Shown here one piece after another: positions 26,738 through 34,519 of a DNA stretch of 64,000 bases (position 1 is the stretch's first letter; every line of letters begins with the position of its first letter). Source of the DNA: Verrucomicrobiota bacterium (GTDB lineage: Bacteria; Verrucomicrobiota; Verrucomicrobiia; Opitutales; Opitutaceae); assembly GCA_023432225.1 (NCBI GenBank), contig JAEYUW010000033.1:62001-126000 (forward strand). The letters are read 5' to 3'. Both the position numbers and the translations under genes were made by a program. The notes beneath the pieces are model-generated. The model was given only the letters and a program-made list of their open reading frames with translations. It did not search any database and was not told the DNA's origin.

Positions 26738-27465
26738 AACGTGCCTTCGATTTTCTCGCCGCCTTCTTCGGCCTGCTGCTGCTTTGGCCGCTGCTGCTGA
26801 TCCTCTGTGTGCTGGTCTGGCTGCAGGACCGCCACTCGCCGTTCTATATCCCGCTGCGCGTGGGCCGGGGCGAAAAGCCCTACAAGATGTTCAAACTGCG
26901 CTCGATGGTCGTGCGCGCCGACGCCAACAAAGTCGACTCCACCGCCAACAACGATCCACGCATCACGGTCATCGGCCGCACGATCCGTCGCTTCAAGTTC
27001 GACGAGATTCCGCAGCTCTGGAACGTGCTGGTCGGCGACATGTCGCTCGTCGGTCCGCGCCCCAACGTGAAGCGCGAAACCGATCTCTACACCAGCGCCG
27101 AAAAACAGCTGCTCTCCGTGCGCCCGGGCATCACCGATATCTCGTCGATCGTCTTCTCGGACGAAGGCTCGATTCTCGAGGGCAAAGCCGATCCGGACCT
27201 CGCCTACAACCAGCTCATCCGCCCCTACAAATCCCGCCTCGGCCTGCTCTACATCGAACACTCAGGCGTGTGGCTGGATATCCGGCTGATCTTCCTCACC
27301 CTCCTCAGCGCCATCGACCGCCGCGGAGCGCTCGACCGCGTCAGCCGCCTCGTCGCCGGCCTGGGCGCCCCCGCAGACCTCGTCCGGGTGGCCGCCCGGC
27401 GCGAACCGCTGCAGCCGGCCCCGCCGCCCGGCGCGACCGAAATCGTCCAGGCGCGGCTCGTCTAG
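26734..27465 (+). CDS. initiating sugar-1-phosphate transferase (PglC/WcaJ-type)
   Basis: The 243-residue protein is a monotopic phosphoglycosyl transferase that would start glycan assembly by moving a sugar-1-phosphate from UDP-sugar to undecaprenyl phosphate. It has one N-terminal hydrophobic segment (about 10-30), KMFKLRSM, the catalytic Asp90-Glu91 pair in KFDEIPQLWNVL and the GDMSLVGPRP motif (101-110). It lacks the four-helix N-terminal domain of long WcaJ/WbaP proteins and has a C-terminal tail of about 45 Pro/Ala/Arg-rich residues. The nearby 4,6-dehydratase and aminotransferase suggest that the first sugar may be an amino-deoxy HexNAc, as for PglC. Confidence 0.88.
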   Translation: MKRAFDFLAAFFGLLLLWPLLLILCVLVWLQDRHSPFYIPLRVGRGEKPYKMFKLRSMVVRADANKVDSTANNDPRITVIGRTIRRFKFDEIPQLWNVLVGDMSLVGPRPNVKRETDLYTSAEKQLLSVRPGITDISSIVFSDEGSILEGKADPDLAYNQLIRPYKSRLGLLYIEHSGVWLDIRLIFLTLLSAIDRRGALDRVSRLVAGLGAPADLVRVAARREPLQPAPPPGATEIVQARLV

Positions 27466-27471
27466 CCACCC

Positions 27472-29331
27472 GTGAAGGTGCTGCAAATTGCCCGCCCGCT
27501 CGGTTTGGCGTTTCTCTACGGCGCGGCGCTGGCCCTGTCGCTCTTCCTTTCTTACCTGCTGCGCTTCGACTTTGATCTGGCGGCCGGCAATCTCGTCCGC
27601 CTGCCCGTCATCATCGTCGGCGTGGTCGTGCTGAAGCTCGGCCTGCTGGCCGCCTTTGGCCAATTCGGCAGTTTGTTGAGCTATTTCGGCCTGCCGGACC
27701 TGCGGCGCATTGTCTATGCGCTGAGCACGGCCGCGGCGGCCATGCTCGCCGTCTGGCTGTGGGCGGGCGTGAATTTCGCCCCGCCACGCGCGGTCATTCT
27801 CACCGACTTCGTCATCTCGTTCGTCGCGGTCAGCGTGCTGCGCGTCGGCTTCCGCCTGCTCCGCGAAGGCTATTTTGAAAAGAGCCCGCGCGACGCCGCG
27901 CGACGCAAACGCGTCGCGATCATCGGCGCCGGCGATGTGGGCGCCTCCCTCGCCCGCGAACTCGCCACGCGTCGCTCCCTCGGCATGGAGCCGATCGCCT
28001 TCTTCGACGACGATCCGCGCAAGTGGCACACCTCCCTCCACGGCATCCCTGTGCACGGCGCGCCCGAGGCCATCCCCGCCTTTCATCGGCGCCACCCGCT
28101 CGACGAGATCATCATCGCCATGCCCAGCGCCAGCGGACGGCGCATGCGCGAAATTCTCCACGTCGTGACGCCCACGGGACTGCGCTTCGAGACCGTCCCG
28201 TCCCTCTCCCAGCTGATCACCGGCCAGGTCCGCGTCACGCAGATGCGCCCCGTGGAGATCCACGATTTGCTGGGCCGCGATCCGATCGATCTCCAAACCA
28301 CACGCATTCGCGAACTCGTCTCCGACCGCACCGTGCTCGTGACCGGCGCCGGCGGCAGCATCGGCAGCGAGCTCTGCCGCCAGATCGTGAGCTACCGGCC
28401 CCGCCGTCTCCTCATGGTCGAGCGCAGCGAGTTCCTGCTTTTCCAGATTGAGCAGGAGCTGCGTGAAGCCGGCAGCGGCGCGGAAATCGCTCCGCTCGTC
28501 GCCGACATCATGGACCAGGCCCGCATGCAGCGGATCTTCGCGGAGCATCGCCCCGAACTCGTTTTCCATGCAGCGGCGCACAAACACGTGCCGATGATGG
28601 AAGCCCAGCCCGGCGAGGCGTTCCGCAACAACGTGTGCGGCACGCGTCAGATGGCCGCCCTCGCATTGCAGCATCGGGTCGCGCGCTTCGTCCTCATCTC
28701 AACCGACAAGGCGATCAATCCTACGAGCGTGATGGGAGCGACCAAGCGGATCGCCGAGCTCTACCTCCAAGCGCTCCAGCAGGGCAATCCGGGCGGCACG
28801 AAGTTCATTTCCGTCCGGTTCGGCAACGTGCTCGGCTCCTCCGGCAGCGTCATCCCGACCTTCAAACGCCAGATCGCCGCCGGCGGACCGATCACCGTCA
28901 CCCATCCCGACGTGACGCGCTACTTCATGACGGTAAACGAAGCGGTCGGCCTCGTTCTCCAAAGCGCCACGCAAGGCCAGGGCGGAGAGATCTTCGTGCT
29001 CGATATGGGGCAGCCGATGAAAATCGTCGATCTTGCCCGGCAGCTCGTCGAGCTGAGCGGCCTCGAGCCCGACAAGGACATCGAAATCAAGTTCACCGGC
29101 CTGCGGCCGGGCGAAAAGCTGTTCGAGGAACTCAACCACTCGACCGAAAACCACACCCCGACCACCCACGCCAAGATCATGCGCTTCGTCGGCGAGCCGC
29201 CGCCCCTGCAGAATCTGGGACCGGAGATCGAGCGCATCGAGCGCCAGTTCACCGAGTGGGACGCCGCGGCGGTGCGCCGCGCCATTCAGCAGCTCGTGCC
29301 GGAGTATCGACCTTACGTGCCGGGCTCGTGA
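27472..29331 (+). CDS. UDP-N-acetylglucosamine 4,6-dehydratase (WbpM/PglF/CapD family)
   Basis: The 619-residue protein is a membrane-anchored nucleotide-sugar 4,6-dehydratase. Four N-terminal hydrophobic segments (about residues 10-125) precede a Rossmann-like regulatory domain (IIGAGDVGASLAREL, about 150-165) and the catalytic SDR domain with GAGGSIGSE (292-300). The active site region STDKAINPTSVMGATKR (410-426) has the modified catalytic set seen in WbpM. It would convert UDP-GlcNAc to UDP-4-keto-6-deoxy-GlcNAc. Translation starts at GTG 27472, six bases after the sugar transferase stop. It closes this operon. Confidence 0.88.
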   Translation: MKVLQIARPLGLAFLYGAALALSLFLSYLLRFDFDLAAGNLVRLPVIIVGVVVLKLGLLAAFGQFGSLLSYFGLPDLRRIVYALSTAAAAMLAVWLWAGVNFAPPRAVILTDFVISFVAVSVLRVGFRLLREGYFEKSPRDAARRKRVAIIGAGDVGASLARELATRRSLGMEPIAFFDDDPRKWHTSLHGIPVHGAPEAIPAFHRRHPLDEIIIAMPSASGRRMREILHVVTPTGLRFETVPSLSQLITGQVRVTQMRPVEIHDLLGRDPIDLQTTRIRELVSDRTVLVTGAGGSIGSELCRQIVSYRPRRLLMVERSEFLLFQIEQELREAGSGAEIAPLVADIMDQARMQRIFAEHRPELVFHAAAHKHVPMMEAQPGEAFRNNVCGTRQMAALALQHRVARFVLISTDKAINPTSVMGATKRIAELYLQALQQGNPGGTKFISVRFGNVLGSSGSVIPTFKRQIAAGGPITVTHPDVTRYFMTVNEAVGLVLQSATQGQGGEIFVLDMGQPMKIVDLARQLVELSGLEPDKDIEIKFTGLRPGEKLFEELNHSTENHTPTTHAKIMRFVGEPPPLQNLGPEIERIERQFTEWDAAAVRRAIQQLVPEYRPYVPGS

Positions 29332-29366
29332 ACTCGCGCCCCGCATCAGCCGCACTTCATCCGCTC

Positions 29367-29396
29367 TTGCGTCCGTTTTCCGGCGCCAGATAACCG
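29367..29396 (+). promoter_or_regulatory. promoter-like element upstream of the Wzz-like gene
   Basis: TTGCGT (29367-29372), 18 bases and TAACCG (29391-29396) lie in the 91-base gap before the ATG at 29423. The predicted leader is about 20 bases. Confidence 0.4.
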
Positions 29397-29422
29397 CTAG
29401 CGGAGACGCCCCCCCTTTCGCC

Positions 29423-30829
29423 ATGGATCAAGCCCTTCCCCCCGCCGCAGAAGACACGATCAACTTCGCCGACATTTTCCGCCGCCTGCGGGCCGGCTTC
29501 ATTCTCACGCTCGGCCTCACCTTCACCGGCATCGGCCTCGGCATCGCCGCCAGCTGGATCGCCGCCCAAAAACAACCGGCTACCACCTCCCTCCGCGTCG
29601 CCTTCGGCTTCCCCGGCTTCGAGCGCGGCACTTATCCCAACGGCACCAAGTTCCAGGCCGACGACGTTCGCGCCCCCGACATCGTCAACGAAGCGATCCG
29701 GCAATTGAACCTGCCCAACGCGGACGGCAAACTCGCCACCGCCGTGCGCGGCGCCATCAGCATCACCGGCTTCGTCGCTCCCGGCATTATCAAGGAACGC
29801 GACCGCCTCCGGGCCGCGGGCCAGACGCCTCCGCCCTTCTTCCCCGACGAATACGAACTCTCGCTCTCGTTGCCGCGCGACTTCCCCCTCGCACACCGCT
29901 CCCGCGAACTCCTGCTGACCGAGATCGTCAACACCTACCTCGCCCGTTTCCGCCGCAACTACGTCGAGCCTCCGCAGCAATTCGGCGACGCCTTCCGCTC
30001 CCTCCAGAATGCCGACTTCGTCGAATACGAGCTGGTGCTCACGCGCGAGATGCAATCGATCACCGGCTACCTGGAGCAGCGCCAGCAGAAGGCCCCGCGC
30101 TTCCGCTCGCCCACCAACAACCTGTCGTTCCAGGACCTGCTCACGGAGGTGGAACTTTTCGCCCAGGTTCGGCTCAACGACGTGCTCGGCCTCATCTACG
30201 TAAACGGCCTCTCCAGGAACCGGAGCCACGCGCTGCTGAAAATGGAATACTACTCGCGCACGCTCGAGGATCAGGCCCGTCGACTCACCGAGGAGGAAAG
30301 TGTGGTGCTCAACCTGCTCGCCCGGAGCCAGGAACGCACCCAGAACTACGTTCTCGCGAACAAGGCCCAGCCGCAGAACACCGCCCAGGTCCAGCCGCTC
30401 CTCGACCAGACCTTCATCGACGCGCTCCTCTCCAACGACGCCTATAATTTTCTCGTGCGCAAGGCCCTCGATGCCGGCCTCGCCGTTCGCCGCGTCCAAG
30501 CGGAACGCGCCCGCCTTCAGGAACGACGCGAGCGCATGGAGAGCTTTGCCAAAGCCGAGCAGCAGGACCAGGCGGCCGCGATCGCCGCGATGCAAACCGC
30601 GCTTGTCGGAGTCGAGCGGGATTACCAGAACCTCATGCTCAAGCTCCGCGAGTGCCTCGAGGATTATTCGCGGCAGGAATACGGCGACGCCGTGCGCATC
30701 TCCGCCCAGCCCACCACCGACTCCCTCACTCGCTCGCTTCTGCTCGGCGCCCTCACCGGCGCGCTGGCCGGCCTCGCTCTCGGATTCGGATTGAGCCTCC
30801 TTGAGGTGGGACTGCGCCGCCGGCCATGA
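29423..30829 (+). CDS. Wzz-like chain-length determinant protein
   Basis: This 468-residue inner-membrane protein has one hydrophobic segment near the N-terminus (about 30-50) and one near the C-terminus (about 437-458), with a long periplasmic part rich in charged helices between them. That is the polysaccharide co-polymerase topology of Wzz/Wzc-type proteins. Long helical stretches (residues 200-420) are compatible with the extended coiled arms of this family. No kinase domain is attached. It would set the length of Wzy-made or ABC-exported chains. Sequence identity to known Wzz proteins seems low, so topology carries the call. It overlaps the next gene by four bases. Confidence 0.65.
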   Translation: MDQALPPAAEDTINFADIFRRLRAGFILTLGLTFTGIGLGIAASWIAAQKQPATTSLRVAFGFPGFERGTYPNGTKFQADDVRAPDIVNEAIRQLNLPNADGKLATAVRGAISITGFVAPGIIKERDRLRAAGQTPPPFFPDEYELSLSLPRDFPLAHRSRELLLTEIVNTYLARFRRNYVEPPQQFGDAFRSLQNADFVEYELVLTREMQSITGYLEQRQQKAPRFRSPTNNLSFQDLLTEVELFAQVRLNDVLGLIYVNGLSRNRSHALLKMEYYSRTLEDQARRLTEEESVVLNLLARSQERTQNYVLANKAQPQNTAQVQPLLDQTFIDALLSNDAYNFLVRKALDAGLAVRRVQAERARLQERRERMESFAKAEQQDQAAAIAAMQTALVGVERDYQNLMLKLRECLEDYSRQEYGDAVRISAQPTTDSLTRSLLLGALTGALAGLALGFGLSLLEVGLRRRP

Positions 30830-32043
30830 CTCACTCCGGGATACCCGGTGCCTCGTCACCGCGCGTGCCCGGTCGATCTTCGACGCCGCGGTGGATCGCC
30901 CTCGCTTTCGCCGCGCTTCTCCTCGCGTTTCTGCTCCCACAGGACACCCCGTTGGTCTGGCGTCCCGCGGTCGAGCCCACAGCCGTCCGCCGCGTCGTCG
31001 TGGCCCTTCGGGTAGACCGCACCGTCGGGATCGATCTTCGTTGGGATGAGGGCGTTGGGTTCGCCCCGGGCAACGTGATCCATTTTCCGGCCGCGCCCTC
31101 CCCGCATCCCTACACCTACACCTTCCCGCTGCCCGACACCGCCGTGCAGGCGATCCAACTGGAGCCCCCGGCAGACGGCGCCACCGTTTATCTCGCCCGC
31201 CTGGCAGTGATTGACGCCGACGGCACGGAGCTGCGCCGCGTCAATCCCACCCAATGGCAACTGACGGCCGGCGAAGGCCGCCTTACCCCTCAGCCCGACG
31301 GCGTCAGCTTGGCCGCCGTGCCCGGCCACACCTCGCATTTCACGGCCACCATCGTTCCGCTCGCCCCCGCTGGCGGATTTGCGACGCGCCAAATCCGCCT
31401 CTTGGGAGCGTCGGTATCCTACCTCGCCGGAATCCTCTGGCTGTTGGGCGCCGCCATCACTCTGGCCGTCGCACGGAGCCGATCCGCCGTCACCCGCGCG
31501 AGACTGCTGCTCCTCCTCGTTCCCTTTGCTTTGGCCTTGGGTGCCGCCGGCCACCGCGGCGCCATTCGCGAAGCTTTCCGCCTGGGCCGCATCGCGCCCC
31601 TATCCGGCCAAGGCGTGTGGCTCGAACTCGACGTCTGCTCGAGCGGGTGGACGCCACTGCAGCTTTATTGGGACACCGGCCAAGGTATCCGCGGCGAGGA
31701 GAGCGAACGACAGGAAGTCGCACCTCACACTGGCCTGCAAACGGTTCGTTTCGCGCTGCCGCCCCGCCCGATTCGCGTCCTGCGCCTCGACCCGCGCGAC
31801 AATGCCGGAACGCTGCTGATCCGCACCCTCCGGCTGGTCGATTCGTCCGGCCGTTCACTGGCGGTCCTGCCGTTTGAATCCATCGTGCCCGAAAAACAAA
31901 TCGCCCAACGCGAAATACGACCCGACGGGCTGATGATCACGACGACGCCGGACGCCACCGATCCGATCGTGTCGTTCTCGTCCCCGGCGATCGCCACGGT
32001 AAACCGCTTCCTCCAGCCCCAGCCCCCCGCGAACGCGCCCTAA
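30826..32043 (+). CDS. hypothetical membrane protein with two beta-sandwich-like domains
   Basis: I do not recognise this 405-residue protein. A hydrophobic segment (22-38) is followed by a first soluble domain (about 45-180), two membrane segments (about 197-216 and 226-241) and a second soluble domain (about 255-360). The two soluble parts share a pattern of the type I-x-L-[DE]-P-x-x-x-x-G-x-x-x-I/A-R-L-x-V-[IV]-D-x-x-G (near 108-133 and 317-342), so they look like copies of one fold. It is coupled by ATGA overlap to the Wzz-like gene. A role in chain length control or in binding glycan outside the membrane is possible but unproven. Confidence 0.55.
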   Translation: MTHSGIPGASSPRVPGRSSTPRWIALAFAALLLAFLLPQDTPLVWRPAVEPTAVRRVVVALRVDRTVGIDLRWDEGVGFAPGNVIHFPAAPSPHPYTYTFPLPDTAVQAIQLEPPADGATVYLARLAVIDADGTELRRVNPTQWQLTAGEGRLTPQPDGVSLAAVPGHTSHFTATIVPLAPAGGFATRQIRLLGASVSYLAGILWLLGAAITLAVARSRSAVTRARLLLLLVPFALALGAAGHRGAIREAFRLGRIAPLSGQGVWLELDVCSSGWTPLQLYWDTGQGIRGEESERQEVAPHTGLQTVRFALPPRPIRVLRLDPRDNAGTLLIRTLRLVDSSGRSLAVLPFESIVPEKQIAQREIRPDGLMITTTPDATDPIVSFSSPAIATVNRFLQPQPPANAP

Positions 32044-32085
32044 TTCCGGCTGGTCTCCCTTCTCCCACCGATCTTGCCTCGTCCC

Positions 32086-33492
32086 ATGTCGTCTGAAACC
32101 TCGCCTTCCCGTCCCGCCGTGCCGGCGGTGTCGCTGCGCCAGGTGAGCAAAACCTTCGCCATTTGGAGTGATCCCTCGGATCGGCTATTTGCTCCGCTGC
32201 GTCGGCTCTTCGGGCGCACGTCCGCGGCGACGGCCCGGCCGTTCACCGCCGTGCGCGACGTCTCGCTCGAGATTCAGCGCGGCGAATGCCTCGGCATCAT
32301 CGGCCGCAACGGCGCCGGTAAGTCCACGCTCCTGCAGATGATCGCCGGCACCCTCCAGCCGACGTCCGGCGAGATCACCGTGCAGGGCCGCGTCGCCGCG
32401 CTCCTCGAACTCGGCAGCGGCTTCAATCCCGACTTCACCGGCCGCGAGAACATCCACCTCAACGCCGCCATCCTCGGCCTCACTCCCGCCGAGATCGAAC
32501 GCAAGTTCGAGGCCATCGTCGAATACTCCGGCATCCGCGAATTCATCGACCAGCCCGTCCGCACCTACTCGAGCGGCATGGCCGTGCGCCTCGCCTTCGC
32601 CGTCTGCGTGCACGTCGACGCCGACATTCTCATCATCGACGAAGCTCTCGCCGTCGGCGACGCGCGCTTCCAATTCAAGTGCCACGCCACGCTCGACCAG
32701 ATGATCAAGGAGGGCCGCACGATCATCTTCGTCTCGCACGACACCAACGCCGTCAAACGCATGTGCCGCACCGCGCTCCTCCTCGAACGCGGCGAAGTCC
32801 TCCTGCAAGGCAGCCCGAACGACGTCACCAACATCTACACCAAGCTCATCACGAGTCCGCACGGCCTCGAAGCCATCCGCGGCGATCTCGAAGCGCTCCG
32901 CACCCGCGGCCCCGCCCCCGCCGAGGCCGAGCCGACGGAAATCGCCGCGACCGCTACCTTGTTGCCCGATGCCGTCACCGGCACCGATCAGAGCGCCCAA
33001 CTCCTCACCGAGGAGCGCAGCCACCAACAGGTCTCCGACAAGGAATACGCCTACGGCGGCGAACTCGGCAAAATCGAATCCGTCACCGTCACCGACGCGC
33101 GCAACCAGCCGCGCCTCAGCTTCGTCGTGGGCGACATCGTGCGCGTGCGCGCGACCTGCCGCGCCACCGCCGACCTCACGGATCCCATCTACGCGCTCAC
33201 CCTGAAAGACGTGCGCGGCCAGGAAATCTACGGCACCAACACGTATTTCCAAAACCACACGCCCGCTCCGGTCGCCGCCGGCGCGCGCGCCGAGGCGATG
33301 TTCGAAATCACGCTCAACGTTCTCCCCGGCGTCTACTTTCTCTCGCTCGGCTGGGTCCGGCTCGTGAACGGCGAGGTCGTCGTCATCCACCGCCGCTACG
33401 ACGTCATCCGCTTCGACGTGCTGCCGCGCGACAAATCCTTCGGCGTCGCGTATTGCCCGACCACCATCGCCGTCCGCGCCCTGCCCGACTGA
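32086..33492 (+). CDS. wzt: polysaccharide ABC transporter ATPase (Wzt) with C-terminal carbohydrate-binding-type domain
   Basis: The 468-residue protein powers export of lipid-linked polysaccharide together with Wzm. It has Walker A GRNGAGKS (73-80), the signature YSSGM (161-165), Walker B ILIIDE (181-186) and the switch histidine in VSHD (His218). After residue 310 it carries an extra domain of about 150 residues; in E. coli O8/O9a-type Wzt this position holds a beta-sandwich that recognises the modified chain end. The ATG at 32086 is preferred over an in-frame TTG at 32074. It is separated from its probable permease by about 28 kb and is followed by a methyltransferase gene. Confidence 0.9.
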   Translation: MSSETSPSRPAVPAVSLRQVSKTFAIWSDPSDRLFAPLRRLFGRTSAATARPFTAVRDVSLEIQRGECLGIIGRNGAGKSTLLQMIAGTLQPTSGEITVQGRVAALLELGSGFNPDFTGRENIHLNAAILGLTPAEIERKFEAIVEYSGIREFIDQPVRTYSSGMAVRLAFAVCVHVDADILIIDEALAVGDARFQFKCHATLDQMIKEGRTIIFVSHDTNAVKRMCRTALLLERGEVLLQGSPNDVTNIYTKLITSPHGLEAIRGDLEALRTRGPAPAEAEPTEIAATATLLPDAVTGTDQSAQLLTEERSHQQVSDKEYAYGGELGKIESVTVTDARNQPRLSFVVGDIVRVRATCRATADLTDPIYALTLKDVRGQEIYGTNTYFQNHTPAPVAAGARAEAMFEITLNVLPGVYFLSLGWVRLVNGEVVVIHRRYDVIRFDVLPRDKSFGVAYCPTTIAVRALPD

Positions 33493-33493
33493 G

Positions 33494-34513
33494 ATGATCC
33501 ACTTCACCTGTCAGGGTCAGGCCGTGGCGCTCTCGCCGGGCGAGCTTTTCGCCCGCCCGCGCGAACTCGGTTTCCGCGACGCTCCCGCGACCGAACTCCA
33601 GGAAATCGTCACCGAACTCGAGCGCGGCACGCCGTGGCGCGACGCTCTCGCCCGCCGCTTCGCGACCGCGAAGCCCTGGCTCCACGCCATCGTCACCTCA
33701 CCCACGCGCACCGCGTTCGTCGGCCCCGTGCTGCCGCCCGCTGGCGGCCCCGTGCTGGACATCGGCGCCGGCTGGGGACAGATCGCGCGACCGCTCGCCG
33801 CCACGCGCCGCGTGGTCGCACTCGAGCCCGTCGCGGAGCGCCTCGCCTTCATCCGCGCCGCCGCTCGCCAGGACGGCGTCGATCGCCAGCTCAGCTACCT
33901 CGAAGCCGACTACTTCGATGTGGAATTCGCCCCGCAATTCGCCGCCATTTGCGCGATCGGCGTGTTCGAGTGGGTCGGCGCGTTCCAGACCACGATCGAT
34001 CCGCAGGCCCGCCAGGCGGAATTCCTGTGCAAGACGCGCCGCGAACTCGCACCCGGCGGCGCGCTCATCCTCGCGATCGAAAATCGGCTCGGCCTGAAAT
34101 ACCTGCTCGGTTGCCCCGACGACCACATCGGCGTGCCTGATATCGCGCAGCTGCCTGCACCTCTTGCACGCGAGCGCTGGCACCAAACCTCGGGTGGCCA
34201 CACGCTGCGCAGCTTCACCTATTCGCTCGACGAATTGCGCCGCCTGTTGCGCGAGGCCGGCTTTACGCAGATCGACTTTTTCGCCGCGTTTCCGGACTAC
34301 AAACTGCCGGAAATCATCCTTTCGCTCGACGCGGACGGCGCAGCGCTCGACGCCTGGCTGCTCGCCCATCCCGTCCCGCTCGAGCACAACGGCTACGACG
34401 GCTCGCCACTGGCCGATCCGTTCCAGGAGATTCTGGCAACGCGTTACCGCGAACTCGCCGCGCAACACGTCGCGCGCCACTTCGTGCCGAGCTTCTTCGT
34501 GCGCGCCACCTGA
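33494..34513 (+). CDS. class I SAM-dependent methyltransferase
   Basis: This 339-residue protein has motif I VLDIGAGWGQ (87-96), then VVALEPVAERLAFIR and a AICAIGVFEWVGAF segment. It begins one base after the wzt stop. In ABC-transporter-dependent O-antigen systems with a Wzt C-terminal domain, a methyltransferase often caps the chain end. The next gene begins with a kinase-like domain and a coiled-coil protein follows, which are the other parts of WbdD. A capping role is inferred from this order; a sugar-methylating role inside the chain is possible. Confidence 0.78.
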   Translation: MIHFTCQGQAVALSPGELFARPRELGFRDAPATELQEIVTELERGTPWRDALARRFATAKPWLHAIVTSPTRTAFVGPVLPPAGGPVLDIGAGWGQIARPLAATRRVVALEPVAERLAFIRAAARQDGVDRQLSYLEADYFDVEFAPQFAAICAIGVFEWVGAFQTTIDPQARQAEFLCKTRRELAPGGALILAIENRLGLKYLLGCPDDHIGVPDIAQLPAPLARERWHQTSGGHTLRSFTYSLDELRRLLREAGFTQIDFFAAFPDYKLPEIILSLDADGAALDAWLLAHPVPLEHNGYDGSPLADPFQEILATRYRELAAQHVARHFVPSFFVRAT

Positions 34514-34519
34514 GTTGCC

